From Methylobacter luteus IMV-B-3098 (lineage in GTDB: Bacteria; Pseudomonadota; Gammaproteobacteria; Methylococcales; Methylomonadaceae), in assembly GCF_000427625.1 (NCBI RefSeq), contig NZ_KE386569.1, forward strand, positions 4,479,120 to 4,543,119: DNA of 64,000 nucleotides, in the 5' to 3' direction. The notes beneath the pieces are model-generated. The model was given only the letters and a program-made list of their open reading frames with translations. It did not search any database and had not been told where the DNA came from. Below, in pieces: positions 26,669 to 36,004 of this stretch. A program made the position numbers and the translations under genes. The stretch's first letter is position 1. Every line of letters begins with the position of its first letter.

Positions 26669-27460
26669 TCAACCGCGTTTTAGCGCTTTAAATGGCAACA
26701 GCAACAAGCGCGCGAAACTCAAGTCCTTTGGGCTGCGGTAGGCGTTCAGGCCAATCGGCATGGTCGTCTGGCCGTATCTGGGATCGGGCGTATAGGTATT
26801 GCAAAGCCTGTCCCACCATGAAATCGAAAAGCCGTAATTGCTGTCCGTTTCAACAGGGACAGTGGAATGATGTACACGGTGCATGTCGGGCGTAATGATC
26901 AGCCAGCGCAATTTCCTGTCGATGGCCGGCGGGATGTATACATTGCTGTGGTTGAATGTAGCCGCTCCGTTCAGAATGATCTCAAAGGCGATCACGGCTG
27001 TGGGATGGGCGCCGATCAGATAAATGCAGGCCGCCTTGTAAAGCATCGACAGCATGATTTCCAGCGGATGGAAGCGCACGGCTGTCGTGGCGTCAAATTC
27101 CAGATCGGTATGGTGGATCTGGTGCAGGCGCCAGAGCGGCGGCCATTTATGGGTAAGAATATGCTGGCAATAGAGCGCGAAATCGAGAAACAGCAGCGTG
27201 ACGATGATCGACAGCCAGGTCGGCGTGCGCCACTGGTTCAGAAGGCCCCAGGAAATGTCGGCGGCATGGACCGCGCTCAGATAGGCAATGCCGCCCAGTG
27301 TCAGGCTCATGATCGTCATATTGAACAGGGCAAGTCCCAAATTGACGGACCAGCGCTGCCGCAGGCTGATGTTTAATTTTCTTCGGGGGCTAATGCGCTC
27401 CCAGCCGATCATGGTTAAAAAGATGCCGATCGATGCCGACAGGCGAATCAGGGCTTCCAT
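26669..27460 (-). CDS. Sterol desaturase/fatty acid hydroxylase family membrane protein
   Basis: A 263-aa membrane protein with about four helices and the di-iron histidine motifs HILTH (H-x3-H), HQIHH (H-x2-HH) and MHRVHH. ATG 27460 is preferred (GGAGG upstream); it overlaps the preceding gene by 13 bp. It hydroxylates or desaturates a lipid; its place between the two arsenosugar-type transferases suggests a lipid substrate linked to that pathway, as inference. A related family member is at 58577-59392. Confidence 0.82.
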   Translation of the reverse strand: MEALIRLSASIGIFLTMIGWERISPRRKLNISLRQRWSVNLGLALFNMTIMSLTLGGIAYLSAVHAADISWGLLNQWRTPTWLSIIVTLLFLDFALYCQHILTHKWPPLWRLHQIHHTDLEFDATTAVRFHPLEIMLSMLYKAACIYLIGAHPTAVIAFEIILNGAATFNHSNVYIPPAIDRKLRWLIITPDMHRVHHSTVPVETDSNYGFSISWWDRLCNTYTPDPRYGQTTMPIGLNAYRSPKDLSFARLLLLPFKALKRG

Positions 27461-28137
27461 AAATGTCCTCCACTGTAAAGCCGGGCCAGTGTTTGCGGAT
27501 CTTCGCCGAAAAAGTAACGCAGGCGCAGGCTCCACATGAGCAGTATGGTTTTGTACAGGCCGAATTGCAACCATCGCCGGCCCGAGCTGGTCACCTTGGC
27601 TTTCAGACAGAGCGGCGGGCTGATTTTATTCAGCGCCTTGCAAATGGCGATATCCTCCATCAGGCTGATGTCGGGATAGCCGCCGACCGCCATAAACGCA
27701 TCACGCGTGACAAAGATAACCTGATCGCCCGTGGCGATGCCCGTCAGTCGGGAGCGCCAGTTCATCATCCGTGCGATGACTTTGAGCATGAAATGATCGC
27801 CGCTCAAGCGGATATCAAAGCGTCCCCAGGGGGCTGGTTGGTCGATCTGCTGTCGCATCAGCGGTATGGCATTGTCAGGCAAAGTCGTGTCGGCATGCAG
27901 AAACACCAATACCTCGCCCGTCGCTTGCCTGGCGCCGGCATTCATCTGCCGGGCGCGGCCTTTTGCCGAGCTTATGACCTGGTCCGCCAGCGGTTCGGCG
28001 ACAGCCGGTGTGTTATCGGTACTGCCGCCGTCGACGACAATGATTTCGCAGTCGCTGCGCAACGGCTGCAGCGCCATCAGGCAGCCCTGGGTGTTTTGGG
28101 CTTCATTCAGTGTTGGGATAATGATCGAAAACTTCAT
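27448..28137 (-). CDS. TIGR04283-type glycosyltransferase of arsenosugar cluster
   Basis: A 229-aa GT2-fold protein: FSIIIPTLNEA (2-12), VDGGSTDNT (about 35-43) and FLHADTTLP (about 74-82) are the nucleotide and metal motifs. It fits the family annotated as arsenosugar (rSAM/selenodomain-associated) transferase 2. First gene of the minus-strand operon; its end overlaps the desaturase-like gene. A dispersed repeat lies 100 bp upstream. Confidence 0.82.
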   Translation of the reverse strand: MKFSIIIPTLNEAQNTQGCLMALQPLRSDCEIIVVDGGSTDNTPAVAEPLADQVISSAKGRARQMNAGARQATGEVLVFLHADTTLPDNAIPLMRQQIDQPAPWGRFDIRLSGDHFMLKVIARMMNWRSRLTGIATGDQVIFVTRDAFMAVGGYPDISLMEDIAICKALNKISPPLCLKAKVTSSGRRWLQFGLYKTILLMWSLRLRYFFGEDPQTLARLYSGGHLWKP

Positions 28138-28237
28138 GGTAGTCGCTAATACAATGGGCCAATTGGTTCAATTGGCAATGCCGTGCCGCGCGGTTGGAAC
28201 CGAAGCTATGCGCTGCCGAGCAGCGCCCGGCTATCAG

Positions 28238-28272
28238 GATTCTGAAAAGGTACGCGATGCGTACCCTACGGC
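28238..28272 (+). repeat. 35-bp dispersed repeat, copy 1
   Basis: It matches 33546-33580 with one mismatch, in direct orientation. The core GGTACGCGATGCGTACC is a hairpin with 7-bp arms. A diverged relative occurs near 18749. Confidence 0.75.
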
Positions 28273-28333
28273 TCGGGCATCGCACAAACGTTAGGGACGC
28301 GGTTGCAAACCCCGTTCCGCTTGAACCGGTCAA

Positions 28334-31300
28334 TCATAAAGGTTCAAACAAGGCCGTCAGGTCCGCGGCAGTCAGTTGCAGTGATTCGTCCCCGCCGCCT
28401 TTGTAAATGCCTTCGGCCAACTGGCGCTTTTTTTCCTGCATGACGAGAATTTTTTCTTCGACCGTATTTTCCGTGATCAGTTTGTAGACGAACACGGGTT
28501 TATCCTGGCCGATCCGGTAGGCCCGGTCGGCCGCCTGCGTTTCGGCGGCCGGGTTCCACCATGGATCGTAAATGATCACGCTGTCGGCTTCGGTCAGGTT
28601 CAGGCCGACACCGCCGGCTTTCAGGCTGATCAGGAAGACGTTCACGGCGCCGCTTTTAAACTGCTCGATGGCTTCCTCGCGCTTGCGCGTCTGGCCGGTC
28701 AGTTTGCTGTAGGCAATATCGCGCGCGTTTAGTTCATCTTCAATCAGGGCGATCATGCGCGTGAATTGCGAGAATACCAGGATGCGCCGGCCTTCTTCCA
28801 GTTGCTCCGGCAGAATCTCCATCAGCAGGTCGAGCTTGGCCGACTGTTTGACTTTTTGCGCGCTTTCCAGCGGCAGCGTGCGCGGGTCGCAGCAGGTCTG
28901 GCGCAACTTCAGCAGGGCATCGAGAATCGTTATATGGCTGCGCGAAAGGCCTTTCATGGCAATCGCATCGCGGACTCTCTTCTCCATGGTCAGGCGGATG
29001 CTTTCGTACAGCGCCGCCTGTTTTTCGCCCAAGGGCACGGAACGGATGATTTCGGTCTTGGGCGGCAGTTCGGTCGCGACCTCCTGCTTGCTGCGGCGCA
29101 GCATGAATGGCGCGATGCGCTGCGTCAGTCGCACGCGTTGCTGGTTGTCGCCGTGGACTTCAATCGGCGTGCGGTACAGTTTTTTAAAGGTGATGTTGTT
29201 GCCCAGAAAACCCGGCATCAGGAAATCGAATTGAGCCCAGAGTTCGCCCAGATGGTTTTCCATCGGCGTGCCGGTCAGGCACAGACGGTATTGGGCCTTG
29301 ATCTGGCGGACTACGCGGGCGGCCTTGGCCTGGGGATTTTTGATGACCTGGGCCTCGTCCAGAATCAGGTAGTAATAGTCCTGCTCGAGCAATGTTTGTT
29401 CATCGCGGGGCAGCAGCGGATATGTGGTCAGGACCAGGTCGTAATGGCTGATCTCGTCGAAATGTTGTTTGCGGTCGGTGCCCTGTAAGGTCAACATTTT
29501 CAGGTCGGGCGTGAAGCGTTCGGCTTCGCGCCGCCAGTTGCCCATCAGGCTGGTCGGCGCGATGATCAGGCAGGGCGCGGTCATGCGGCCGCTCTGTTTT
29601 TCCATCAGCAGATGGGCGAGCGCCTGTATGGTTTTGCCAAGTCCCATGTCGTCGGCCAGAATGCCGGCAAACCGGTATTCGCGCAGGAATTGCAGCCAGC
29701 TAAGCCCGTGCCGCTGGTAATTGCGCAATTCCGCCTTCAGGCCGGCGGGCACGGCGACTTCCTCGATGCCGGCAAAGTTTTTCAGTTTCTGGGCCAGTTC
29801 GCGTAGCGCTTCGCCGCCGCTCAGCCTGAACAGGCCGTAATTGTGCGCTTCCATGTCGGCAAGGCTGGCGGCATTGAAGCGCGACAGCCGGAGAGCGCCG
29901 TCGTTGGCCAGCGAGCCGTTGCTGTTGAACAGTTCGATCAGGATGGTCAGGAACGGCTTGATTTTGTCGGTCGGCAAGGTCAGGTAACGATGATCGCCGA
30001 TATGCAGGTTGAGCCGGTCGGGCAGGTTGTCCAGATCGTAATATTCCAGAATCGGCATGATCAGCGGCAGCAAAGGCAACGACTGGCCGTCTATGTCGAC
30101 GTTAAAGCGCATTTCAAACCAGTCGTAAGGACTTTCGCTGATCTCGACATCCCAGGTTTGGGCGGCCTGAAAGTTAAGCCGGAAGCTTTCATCCGTGTCG
30201 ATGAGCCAGCCTTCCTGCTCGAGTTCCGGCAATACATTGAGCAGGAAGTCGCCCCAATGGGCCGCGTTGTCCAGCGGGGACTGGGCACTGCTGAAGAATA
30301 CCCGTTCTCGCGAATGGGCGCTGCCGGCACCGGCAAATCCCAGTTCAGCCAGTCGATCTACGGCCAGTTGTTCGGCTTCCGTATCGCGCTGGATGCGCAG
30401 GAACCCCTGATTTGTCTTTACTACGCTGTAGGGTTCCTGAGCCAATGCCGGCAGCGCCCATTCGCCGTAAACGAACTCCAGGGCCATGAAGTGCACGTAA
30501 TGGTCATCGATGGGCTGGCCCTGCAATAACAAACGGGGCACAGGCTCAAGATCATGAAGCTGGATCAGTTCGATTTTTTTCGGCGCCGGCAGCGGCAGTC
30601 CGGGGTGTTCAATGATCAGGCGCTCGCTGAATGTCTCGACGTGCTCGGGTGGAATCAGCGGGGCCGATAAAACCTTTCTGAGCTGATCGGTGCTCAGATT
30701 GTGCGTATCAACCATGCCGGTAGTACCCAGCCCGGTGTCCAGATAATAGGGCGGATCGGTCAAGATCAACAGTGCTTCAGGCTCGACGGAAACATCCAAT
30801 CGGTAAGCGCCGTCTTTCTGCCGCTGCCAGTCCAGGCGTAATTCCCGCGCATCGGCCGCTTTCAGAGGCGATGACCGCTCAAAGTCCCGCCAGTAAAGAC
30901 GCCCTGTCTGCACCAGCTTCGACAAAGCAACCGAGCCGGCGGCGCCCCTGATCGACGGTTCGCCGACAGTATAGGAATTGCTCAGTGCTAACAGCAATGA
31001 GGTGATTTCTACGTCCTCCGGCTGAATGGAAGGCATGTGCGCGTAGCTGTAGCGCAGATTGTTCAGCGTGGTTTTTCTGCCTTTGCTCAGGCCGCCGGAT
31101 TTTTTTTCTTTCGTGAGGTGAAATTCCACCGTGAATTCATGGATCTGCCTGCCGGGCTTCAGCACATAAGCGATGAATTCCTGGTAGGTGTCGCGTTGGG
31201 GCGCCGGCGCGTCAAGGCTGGCAAGCCAGTCCAGACAGCTCGAGTCCGGGGCCGGAGAAATCGCCTGAATCGAGTCCTGATACTGCAGGCAAACCGCCGC

Positions 31301-31576
31301 CACATGTTTGCAGTTAAAGCCGACCGGACAGGAGCAGTCGCCTTCTATCGTCGCGGCGCTGTAATCAGGGCGCCAGACTATGCGGATATTCTGGTTGTAC
31401 GGAGTCTTTACGCTGCCTTTGACCGATGAATTGATCTGTACGAAAAGAGCTCCTTCGCTGCCGACAGTCAGCTTAACCACCTGGCCTTTCGCATAGTAAT
31501 CGCGCCCGCGTTCATAAGAACTCAGGCTGCATGCGTGGCGTATAGTGGAAAGGGGCAGTTGTTTAGGGTTGTTCAT
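28334..31576 (-). CDS. SNF2-family helicase with SWIM zinc finger
   Basis: A 1080-aa protein. SWIM zinc finger at C81-x-C83-x5-C89-x-H91, a long middle region, then the SNF2 ATPase with Walker A DDMGLGKTIQ (about 640), DEAQ box (LDEAQVIKNP) and C-terminal helicase motifs (SLKAGGVGLNLTEAD, then QAADRAYRIGQ). It is a DNA translocase of the HepA/RapA-like group; its biological role is unknown. It stands between the two halves of the arsenosugar cluster, inside a segment bracketed by 35-bp repeats. No good ribosome site is seen before the start. Confidence 0.88.
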   Translation of the reverse strand: MNNPKQLPLSTIRHACSLSSYERGRDYYAKGQVVKLTVGSEGALFVQINSSVKGSVKTPYNQNIRIVWRPDYSAATIEGDCSCPVGFNCKHVAAVCLQYQDSIQAISPAPDSSCLDWLASLDAPAPQRDTYQEFIAYVLKPGRQIHEFTVEFHLTKEKKSGGLSKGRKTTLNNLRYSYAHMPSIQPEDVEITSLLLALSNSYTVGEPSIRGAAGSVALSKLVQTGRLYWRDFERSSPLKAADARELRLDWQRQKDGAYRLDVSVEPEALLILTDPPYYLDTGLGTTGMVDTHNLSTDQLRKVLSAPLIPPEHVETFSERLIIEHPGLPLPAPKKIELIQLHDLEPVPRLLLQGQPIDDHYVHFMALEFVYGEWALPALAQEPYSVVKTNQGFLRIQRDTEAEQLAVDRLAELGFAGAGSAHSRERVFFSSAQSPLDNAAHWGDFLLNVLPELEQEGWLIDTDESFRLNFQAAQTWDVEISESPYDWFEMRFNVDIDGQSLPLLPLIMPILEYYDLDNLPDRLNLHIGDHRYLTLPTDKIKPFLTILIELFNSNGSLANDGALRLSRFNAASLADMEAHNYGLFRLSGGEALRELAQKLKNFAGIEEVAVPAGLKAELRNYQRHGLSWLQFLREYRFAGILADDMGLGKTIQALAHLLMEKQSGRMTAPCLIIAPTSLMGNWRREAERFTPDLKMLTLQGTDRKQHFDEISHYDLVLTTYPLLPRDEQTLLEQDYYYLILDEAQVIKNPQAKAARVVRQIKAQYRLCLTGTPMENHLGELWAQFDFLMPGFLGNNITFKKLYRTPIEVHGDNQQRVRLTQRIAPFMLRRSKQEVATELPPKTEIIRSVPLGEKQAALYESIRLTMEKRVRDAIAMKGLSRSHITILDALLKLRQTCCDPRTLPLESAQKVKQSAKLDLLMEILPEQLEEGRRILVFSQFTRMIALIEDELNARDIAYSKLTGQTRKREEAIEQFKSGAVNVFLISLKAGGVGLNLTEADSVIIYDPWWNPAAETQAADRAYRIGQDKPVFVYKLITENTVEEKILVMQEKKRQLAEGIYKGGGDESLQLTAADLTALFEPL

Positions 31577-31931
31577 GAATCATGGCCCATTGAATGGCGG
31601 GCGGAAGAATAATACGGAAAAGCTGTGCACTATAGGGAAGGCGAGGGGGGTGTGCAAGTTTGTTTTTTGTTTGGGCTTGTGGATTCGGGATGATTGGTTG
31701 AGGAATTGACTTCTCCTGCTTTGTATAGGTGAAAAGGATGGTTATTGCCAATTCGTCTCGCGTAAAACCTAGAAATCGCATTGGATGTTACTCAACTTGA
31801 AAAACTAGGATTAAGAGATATTCTTATCAATTGAGATGGAGAAAATATAAAATATCAAAATTTAAATAATAATTTATTAATGCTTTTACATAAAGCTATT
31901 ATGAATAGAAGAAGAATAATAAGGAATATAA
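31577..31931. other. Intergenic region, AT-rich right half
   Basis: No gene supported. Base composition changes sharply to AT-rich at about 31800, continuing through the following broken gene, a sign of foreign origin. Confidence 0.4.
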
Positions 31932-32536
31932 ATGCATAAGGAAGCATGGGCTTTTATTGATTATGAAAACGGTGCAACTCTTGATGGCATTGAGCTGATG
32001 ACATTTTCTAAAGTTTATGTATTTATCGGTGCGAGACAGAATAAAATTAACTTAGGTGATGAAAAAATTGAATTATTATCTGAATTCATTTTTTGAAATT
32101 AAAAGCTACCTCACCTGATAATCTAGATTTTCATATAAGTTATTATTTAGGTAAGTTTGATGCTCTAGCTGATAGTGATGTCAAATTTGTAGTAGTTTCT
32201 AATGATACTGGCTTTGATCCTTTAATAATGCACCTTAACGAAAATGGAAGGTTTTGTGAGAGACAAAAATTTAAAGCAAAGGCACCTGTAGTTAACCAAT
32301 TAAGTCCAATCAAAAAAGATCTTCCTTTATCCGATGAGCGGCAATTAAAGCTAGTTAAGAGATTAAAAAGCACGGAAGATTCCAAAAGACCAAAAACAGA
32401 AAAAGCATTGAAAGGTTTTGTAAAGTCTCACCTTGGTCTAAATAGTGATAATGTAGGTGTTCAACGTGAATTTAGTAAGTTAATTAAATCGAATATTGTG
32501 AAAGTTGAAGGCAAAAACATTAAATATCAGTTGTAA
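31932..32536 (+). pseudogene. NYN/PIN-like nuclease gene broken by a frameshift
   Basis: Two frames join into one protein. Frame 1 (31932-32096) gives MHKEAWAFIDYENGATLDGI, the start of an NYN/PIN7-like fold; frame 2 (to 32536) continues with DFHISYYLGK, VSNDTGFDPLI and a charged C-terminal domain. They meet at a run of six T (32089-32094); one extra T would restore a single frame of about 200 aa. This may be a true mutation, programmed slippage or a sequencing error. AAGGAATAT precedes the start. The gene is AT-rich, unlike its neighbours. A terminator follows. Confidence 0.65.
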
Positions 32537-32620
32537 AGGCGATAATAAAACATATCAACCTATTCCTGAAAAGCGTCCAACTCATAACTTGATAAAATAA
32601 ATCCTGATATAGAGCCGCAG

Positions 32621-32650
32621 GATGCGCTGAGGAGCCAAGCGCATCGTTTT
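32621..32650 (+). terminator. Rho-independent terminator
   Basis: GATGCGCT (32621-32628) pairs with AGCGCATC (32638-32645) around a 9-nt loop, followed by GTTTT. It lies after the broken PIN-like gene and ahead of the convergent gene. Confidence 0.6.
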
Positions 32651-32668
32651 GGTGAATCTTATACCTAT

Positions 32669-33370
32669 TCACATCGACGACTTTTTCCGCTTCTTAGGCA
32701 GCCATGACTTGCCGCTTGACCACCAAGGGCTTGACGGATGGCACAGTCGGAAGTAATTCGAGGCTTTTATGGCATCGGATATGGCTTCATCGACCGGATC
32801 TCTGACCGACGCGGTGCAACTGTTGATCACGACGGTTTTGGTGTCTTTCATGTAGTCGCGAAGTCGTTTGACGAAATAACGCTTGCCGATGACCGGATTG
32901 TCCCAGCATTTCATAAAGACTTCGGTACGGTATTTTTGCGGCGGTTTGCCCAGCGAGCATTGATGCTGGATCGCATTCATCAGGATCAGGTCGAACGACT
33001 GCTGTGCGGGAAAGTCCTGAACGTTGAGGTTTTTGGTCGCGTAGGCCAGAAAGTAGCGGATGTTTTCGCCGGTGACGCCGTTGGCAGGGCCAATAGGGGC
33101 TTTGGTCAGCTTGTTGAATTCATCCTTGTGCGGGCTTTCCAGAACAATGATGAGCCGCGGGCCGGTTGACTGGTCCAGGTGCTCGGGCAAATCGAGCCTT
33201 TGCGTGAAATGGCTTTCATTTTGTTGTCCCTCATACTTGAAGCCCTGTTCAGGTCCCTGATAAATGGCCGTGCCTACATATTGATCAGGACACGGTAAGG
33301 TGGCAACGGTTTTATAATCATAGATGATGGTGCTGATTATCCGTTTGAATTCTTCTTCATGGTCGTTCAT
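32669..33370 (-). CDS. Hypothetical protein, weak uracil-DNA glycosylase-like pattern
   Basis: A 233-aa soluble protein with a strong AAGGAGG site. LIIVLESPHKDEF (about 73-85), FDLILMNAI in the middle and LCHPSSPWW near the end have the order of motifs in the uracil-DNA glycosylase fold (a GESP-like loop, a central strand and an HPSP-like loop). I cannot show homology, so this is a hint only. It lies next to the SNF2 helicase and PIN-like gene inside the repeat-bracketed segment. Confidence 0.6.
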   Translation of the reverse strand: MNDHEEEFKRIISTIIYDYKTVATLPCPDQYVGTAIYQGPEQGFKYEGQQNESHFTQRLDLPEHLDQSTGPRLIIVLESPHKDEFNKLTKAPIGPANGVTGENIRYFLAYATKNLNVQDFPAQQSFDLILMNAIQHQCSLGKPPQKYRTEVFMKCWDNPVIGKRYFVKRLRDYMKDTKTVVINSCTASVRDPVDEAISDAIKASNYFRLCHPSSPWWSSGKSWLPKKRKKSSM

Positions 33371-33545
33371 GTTGCCTCCTTAAATGGATGATGGGCCTTT
33401 GCACAGCCCGCAAAGTCGACTTATTTTGTTTTCAACTCCAGATTAGACAATAAAAAACGATAAGAAACTGATGTTGCGCAGTTAGTTCTGTAGGGCATGC
33501 ATTTATGCCCCGGATGAGGGCCGCATGCCGTTTCCAAAATTTGCC

Positions 33546-33580
33546 GATTCTGAAAAGGTACGCGATGCGTACCTTACGGC
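33546..33580 (+). repeat. 35-bp dispersed repeat, copy 2
   Basis: One mismatch to 28238-28272. Together they bracket the SNF2/PIN-like/233-aa segment. Confidence 0.75.
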
Positions 33581-33666
33581 CATTTCCGCCGAATATCGAC
33601 AAAGAGCACAAGAGCTGCAATGCCAGGGGCAAACGGATAAAACACCCGTGGGTAATATCAGTTGAT

Positions 33667-34638
33667 TTAGCCCAATGCGCCGGCGCAGCTGCTGCCTTGT
33701 CCCGCCGTGCAGCCGTAGCAATGCTGGCGCACGGTAATGGGCGAGCCGGTCAGGGCGCCGCGCTTCAAATCGCTCAGACGGGTTTTGCCGTCCGGGCTTG
33801 CGCCTAGCGGCAGTTGCAGCATCTGGTTGAAGTCGCAGTCGTAGACATAGCCTTGCCAGTCTACGCTCAAGGTATTGCGGCACATGACGCTGTCCAGGTT
33901 TTCCGGGCGGTAGTTGTCTTTTAACAGTTGCATATAGCTGTTAAACTGGCCTTTTCTGGACAGTGAGCTGGCAAAGCGCTGAATGGGCATATTGGTCAAG
34001 GCGAGCAGTTTGTTGAAGACAATGCCGTAGTTTTCACTGAGGTGTTTTTTATAGGCCTGTTCCAGCGGCTGCTGTTCAGGCGGCAGGCTGACGCCTTGCG
34101 GATTAAAGACCAGATTAAGCTGAAGGCCGCTGTCCGGTATTCCGTAACCGAAACGGTTCAGTTTTTTCAGTGCCGCCAGGCTGGACATGAACGTGCCTTT
34201 GCCGCGCTGCTTGTCGACATTGTCCTGAAGATAGCAGGGCAGCGAGGCGGTGATGACGACCTGGTTGTCGGCAAGAAACAAGGTCAGATCTTCAAAGCCG
34301 TATTCCTGCAGGATGACCAGATTGCAGCGGTCGATCACGGTGACGTTCATGCCCCGCGCCCGCTTGACCAGATATTTGAAGTGCGGATTCATCTCCGGCG
34401 CGCCGCCGGTTAAATCGAGCGTATGTATGTTTTCTCTTTCAATAAAGTCCAGAACCTGATCCATGGTGGCTTGATCCATCGCTTCGGTGCGTTTGGGCCC
34501 GGCGTTGACATGGCAGTGCGTGCAACTCAGGTTGCACCGGTAGCCCAGATTAACTTGCAGTATTTCCAGCGTACTTCTGCTAATGGCAGGGAAGTCGGTC
34601 GGTTCCTGGTGCTGTGAGGTATTGTGCATGGTGTTCAT
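33667..34638 (-). CDS. arsS: Arsenosugar biosynthesis radical SAM protein ArsS
   Basis: A 323-aa radical SAM enzyme. The cluster motif C-x3-C-x2-C is in YRCNLSCTHCHVN (about 32-44), followed by LTGGAPEMN; the C-terminus has the extra cysteines CYGC and SSC (SPASM-like). The family links the adenosyl group to the arsenic in arsenosugar formation. The start overlaps the stop of the DUF3047 gene by ATGA. The two partner transferases are at 26035-28137, separated by the helicase segment; no arsM is in the window. Confidence 0.85.
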   Translation of the reverse strand: MNTMHNTSQHQEPTDFPAISRSTLEILQVNLGYRCNLSCTHCHVNAGPKRTEAMDQATMDQVLDFIERENIHTLDLTGGAPEMNPHFKYLVKRARGMNVTVIDRCNLVILQEYGFEDLTLFLADNQVVITASLPCYLQDNVDKQRGKGTFMSSLAALKKLNRFGYGIPDSGLQLNLVFNPQGVSLPPEQQPLEQAYKKHLSENYGIVFNKLLALTNMPIQRFASSLSRKGQFNSYMQLLKDNYRPENLDSVMCRNTLSVDWQGYVYDCDFNQMLQLPLGASPDGKTRLSDLKRGALTGSPITVRQHCYGCTAGQGSSCAGALG

Positions 34639-35309
34639 TCTTTGCTGAAATAAATATCGCCGTAATAGGCCGTCGCTTTGCCCTGGGCATTGTCGGTATC
34701 GGTCATGATGGCGACGGCATCAATATATTGAATGTCTTCGCCGAACTGTTGTTTCAGGTCGGCAAGGATGTTGCGTTTTTCGGTATGCCAGACGCCTGTC
34801 TGGTCGCCGGCCGATCTGAGTGCGATCATGATGGCCCGGTCGCCGGCAAACGCATTGGGCCAGATTCTACCTTTAGGTGATGTGCTTGCCCAGACATAAT
34901 TGAGGGCTCGGGTGCGCCAGAACGCCAATCCGCCGCTGACCACGACATAAACGCGGGCGGCATAGTCGTCGCCGGATTTTTCCTGCTCATTGATATTGCC
35001 GAGACGGTTTTCGATGCGCCAGCGCCAGTTCATGTGCGGCGTTTTCCGGAGATCGACGCGCTGTTCCTTGAGCAGCCCCGAGGCGCTGTCGTTGCTGACC
35101 GCTTGCAATGCCTTCGTCCCTTCAAGATCGACAATCCGATACTCGGTTTGGCCTTTGAATGCCTTGCTTTGCCATTGCGCCAGTGAGCCGGCGGAAAAGT
35201 GGCCGATCATGAGCTTCTCATGATCTTGCGCGGACGCAAGGGATGAGAATAGCAGGAACAGGCACGCTGAAAATTTACCTGTGCCGTAAGCGTTTTGCAG
35301 TATGTTCAT
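34635..35309 (-). CDS. DUF3047 periplasmic protein
   Basis: A 224-aa exported protein (signal peptide cleaved near ASAQ, about residue 28). It matches DUF3047 in pattern: NWRWRIEN, DDYAARVYVVV, then GDRAIMIALRS and IAIMTDTDN. The family has a jelly-roll-like fold of unknown function. It is first of a two-gene unit with arsS. Whether it belongs to the arsenosugar path is open. Confidence 0.8.
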   Translation of the reverse strand: MNILQNAYGTGKFSACLFLLFSSLASAQDHEKLMIGHFSAGSLAQWQSKAFKGQTEYRIVDLEGTKALQAVSNDSASGLLKEQRVDLRKTPHMNWRWRIENRLGNINEQEKSGDDYAARVYVVVSGGLAFWRTRALNYVWASTSPKGRIWPNAFAGDRAIMIALRSAGDQTGVWHTEKRNILADLKQQFGEDIQYIDAVAIMTDTDNAQGKATAYYGDIYFSKE

Positions 35310-35496
35310 AAATCATTTGATGTTGCATGTTGATAATTGTGTCGTTCCGGATCAAAAAAACTTACAGTTGCATGAGAAATATTGCTTTCGCCATGGTTAT
35401 TTTCGTAAGACGTCGGCGCCGCCGGCAATATCATTAAAAAATTGAACTTTTGATAAAAAATTTTAATACAGAGCTAGTTTATTTTTTTTGTTGCTA

Positions 35497-35502
35497 TATA
35501 AT
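35497..35502 (+). promoter_or_regulatory. -10 box of tRNA-Leu promoter
   Basis: A perfect TATAAT followed by a G/C-rich CGCGC discriminator, as in stringently controlled stable RNA promoters. No good -35 box is visible at proper distance. Confidence 0.55.
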
Positions 35503-35526
35503 ACGCGCTTCACAAACGTTATCGAT

Positions 35527-35613
35527 GCCTCGGTGGCGAAATTGGTAGACGCAAGGGACTTAAAATCCCTCGGTGGTAACACCGTGCCGGTTCGACTCCG
35601 GCCCGAGGCACCA
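35527..35613 (+). tRNA. tRNA-Leu (anticodon UAA)
   Basis: An 87-nt tRNA with acceptor arm GCCTCGG/CCGAGGC, long variable arm (CGGTGGTAACACCG), T-loop GGTTCGACTCC and encoded CCA end. The anticodon loop CTTAAAA gives anticodon TAA, reading UUA/UUG. A hairpin terminator follows. Confidence 0.96.
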
Positions 35614-35625
35614 TAATCAAATCAA

Positions 35626-35657
35626 GGGCTTACAGTGTTCTGTACAGCTCTTTTTTT
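35626..35657 (+). terminator. Rho-independent terminator of tRNA-Leu
   Basis: GGGCT-TACAG pairs with CTGTA-(C)-AGCTC with one bulge, followed by seven T. Confidence 0.7.
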
Positions 35658-36004
35658 ATGTCCGACAATTATGCGATTAGTTTTGAATGAATGAATGTGA
35701 TTTTTTCGTTTAATTCATGCCTGATAATCAGATTTTGTTTGGCTTCAGGTTAAATATATTCTCGCAAATTCCGGATATACCCTGAAAAATACACTCAGGG
35801 AGTTTGTTAGATGCGATTTGCCTGACCCTAATTCGTTAACTGGAATTAATGATGAATAGTCAGACATAAAGCATGATGAGGTTGGTAAAGATGCTTTTTA
35901 CCGGATATCCGCGCATCATTATAATAAATATCGATTAACAGTCTTGCCAATCCAATAGGTAGAAATCCACTGATGCTTTTTAGATTCACTGTGATGTTTA
36001 AACA
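35658..36004. other. Non-coding region between tRNA and Sel1 gene
   Basis: No gene, RNA or clear regulatory site seen. Confidence 0.4.
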
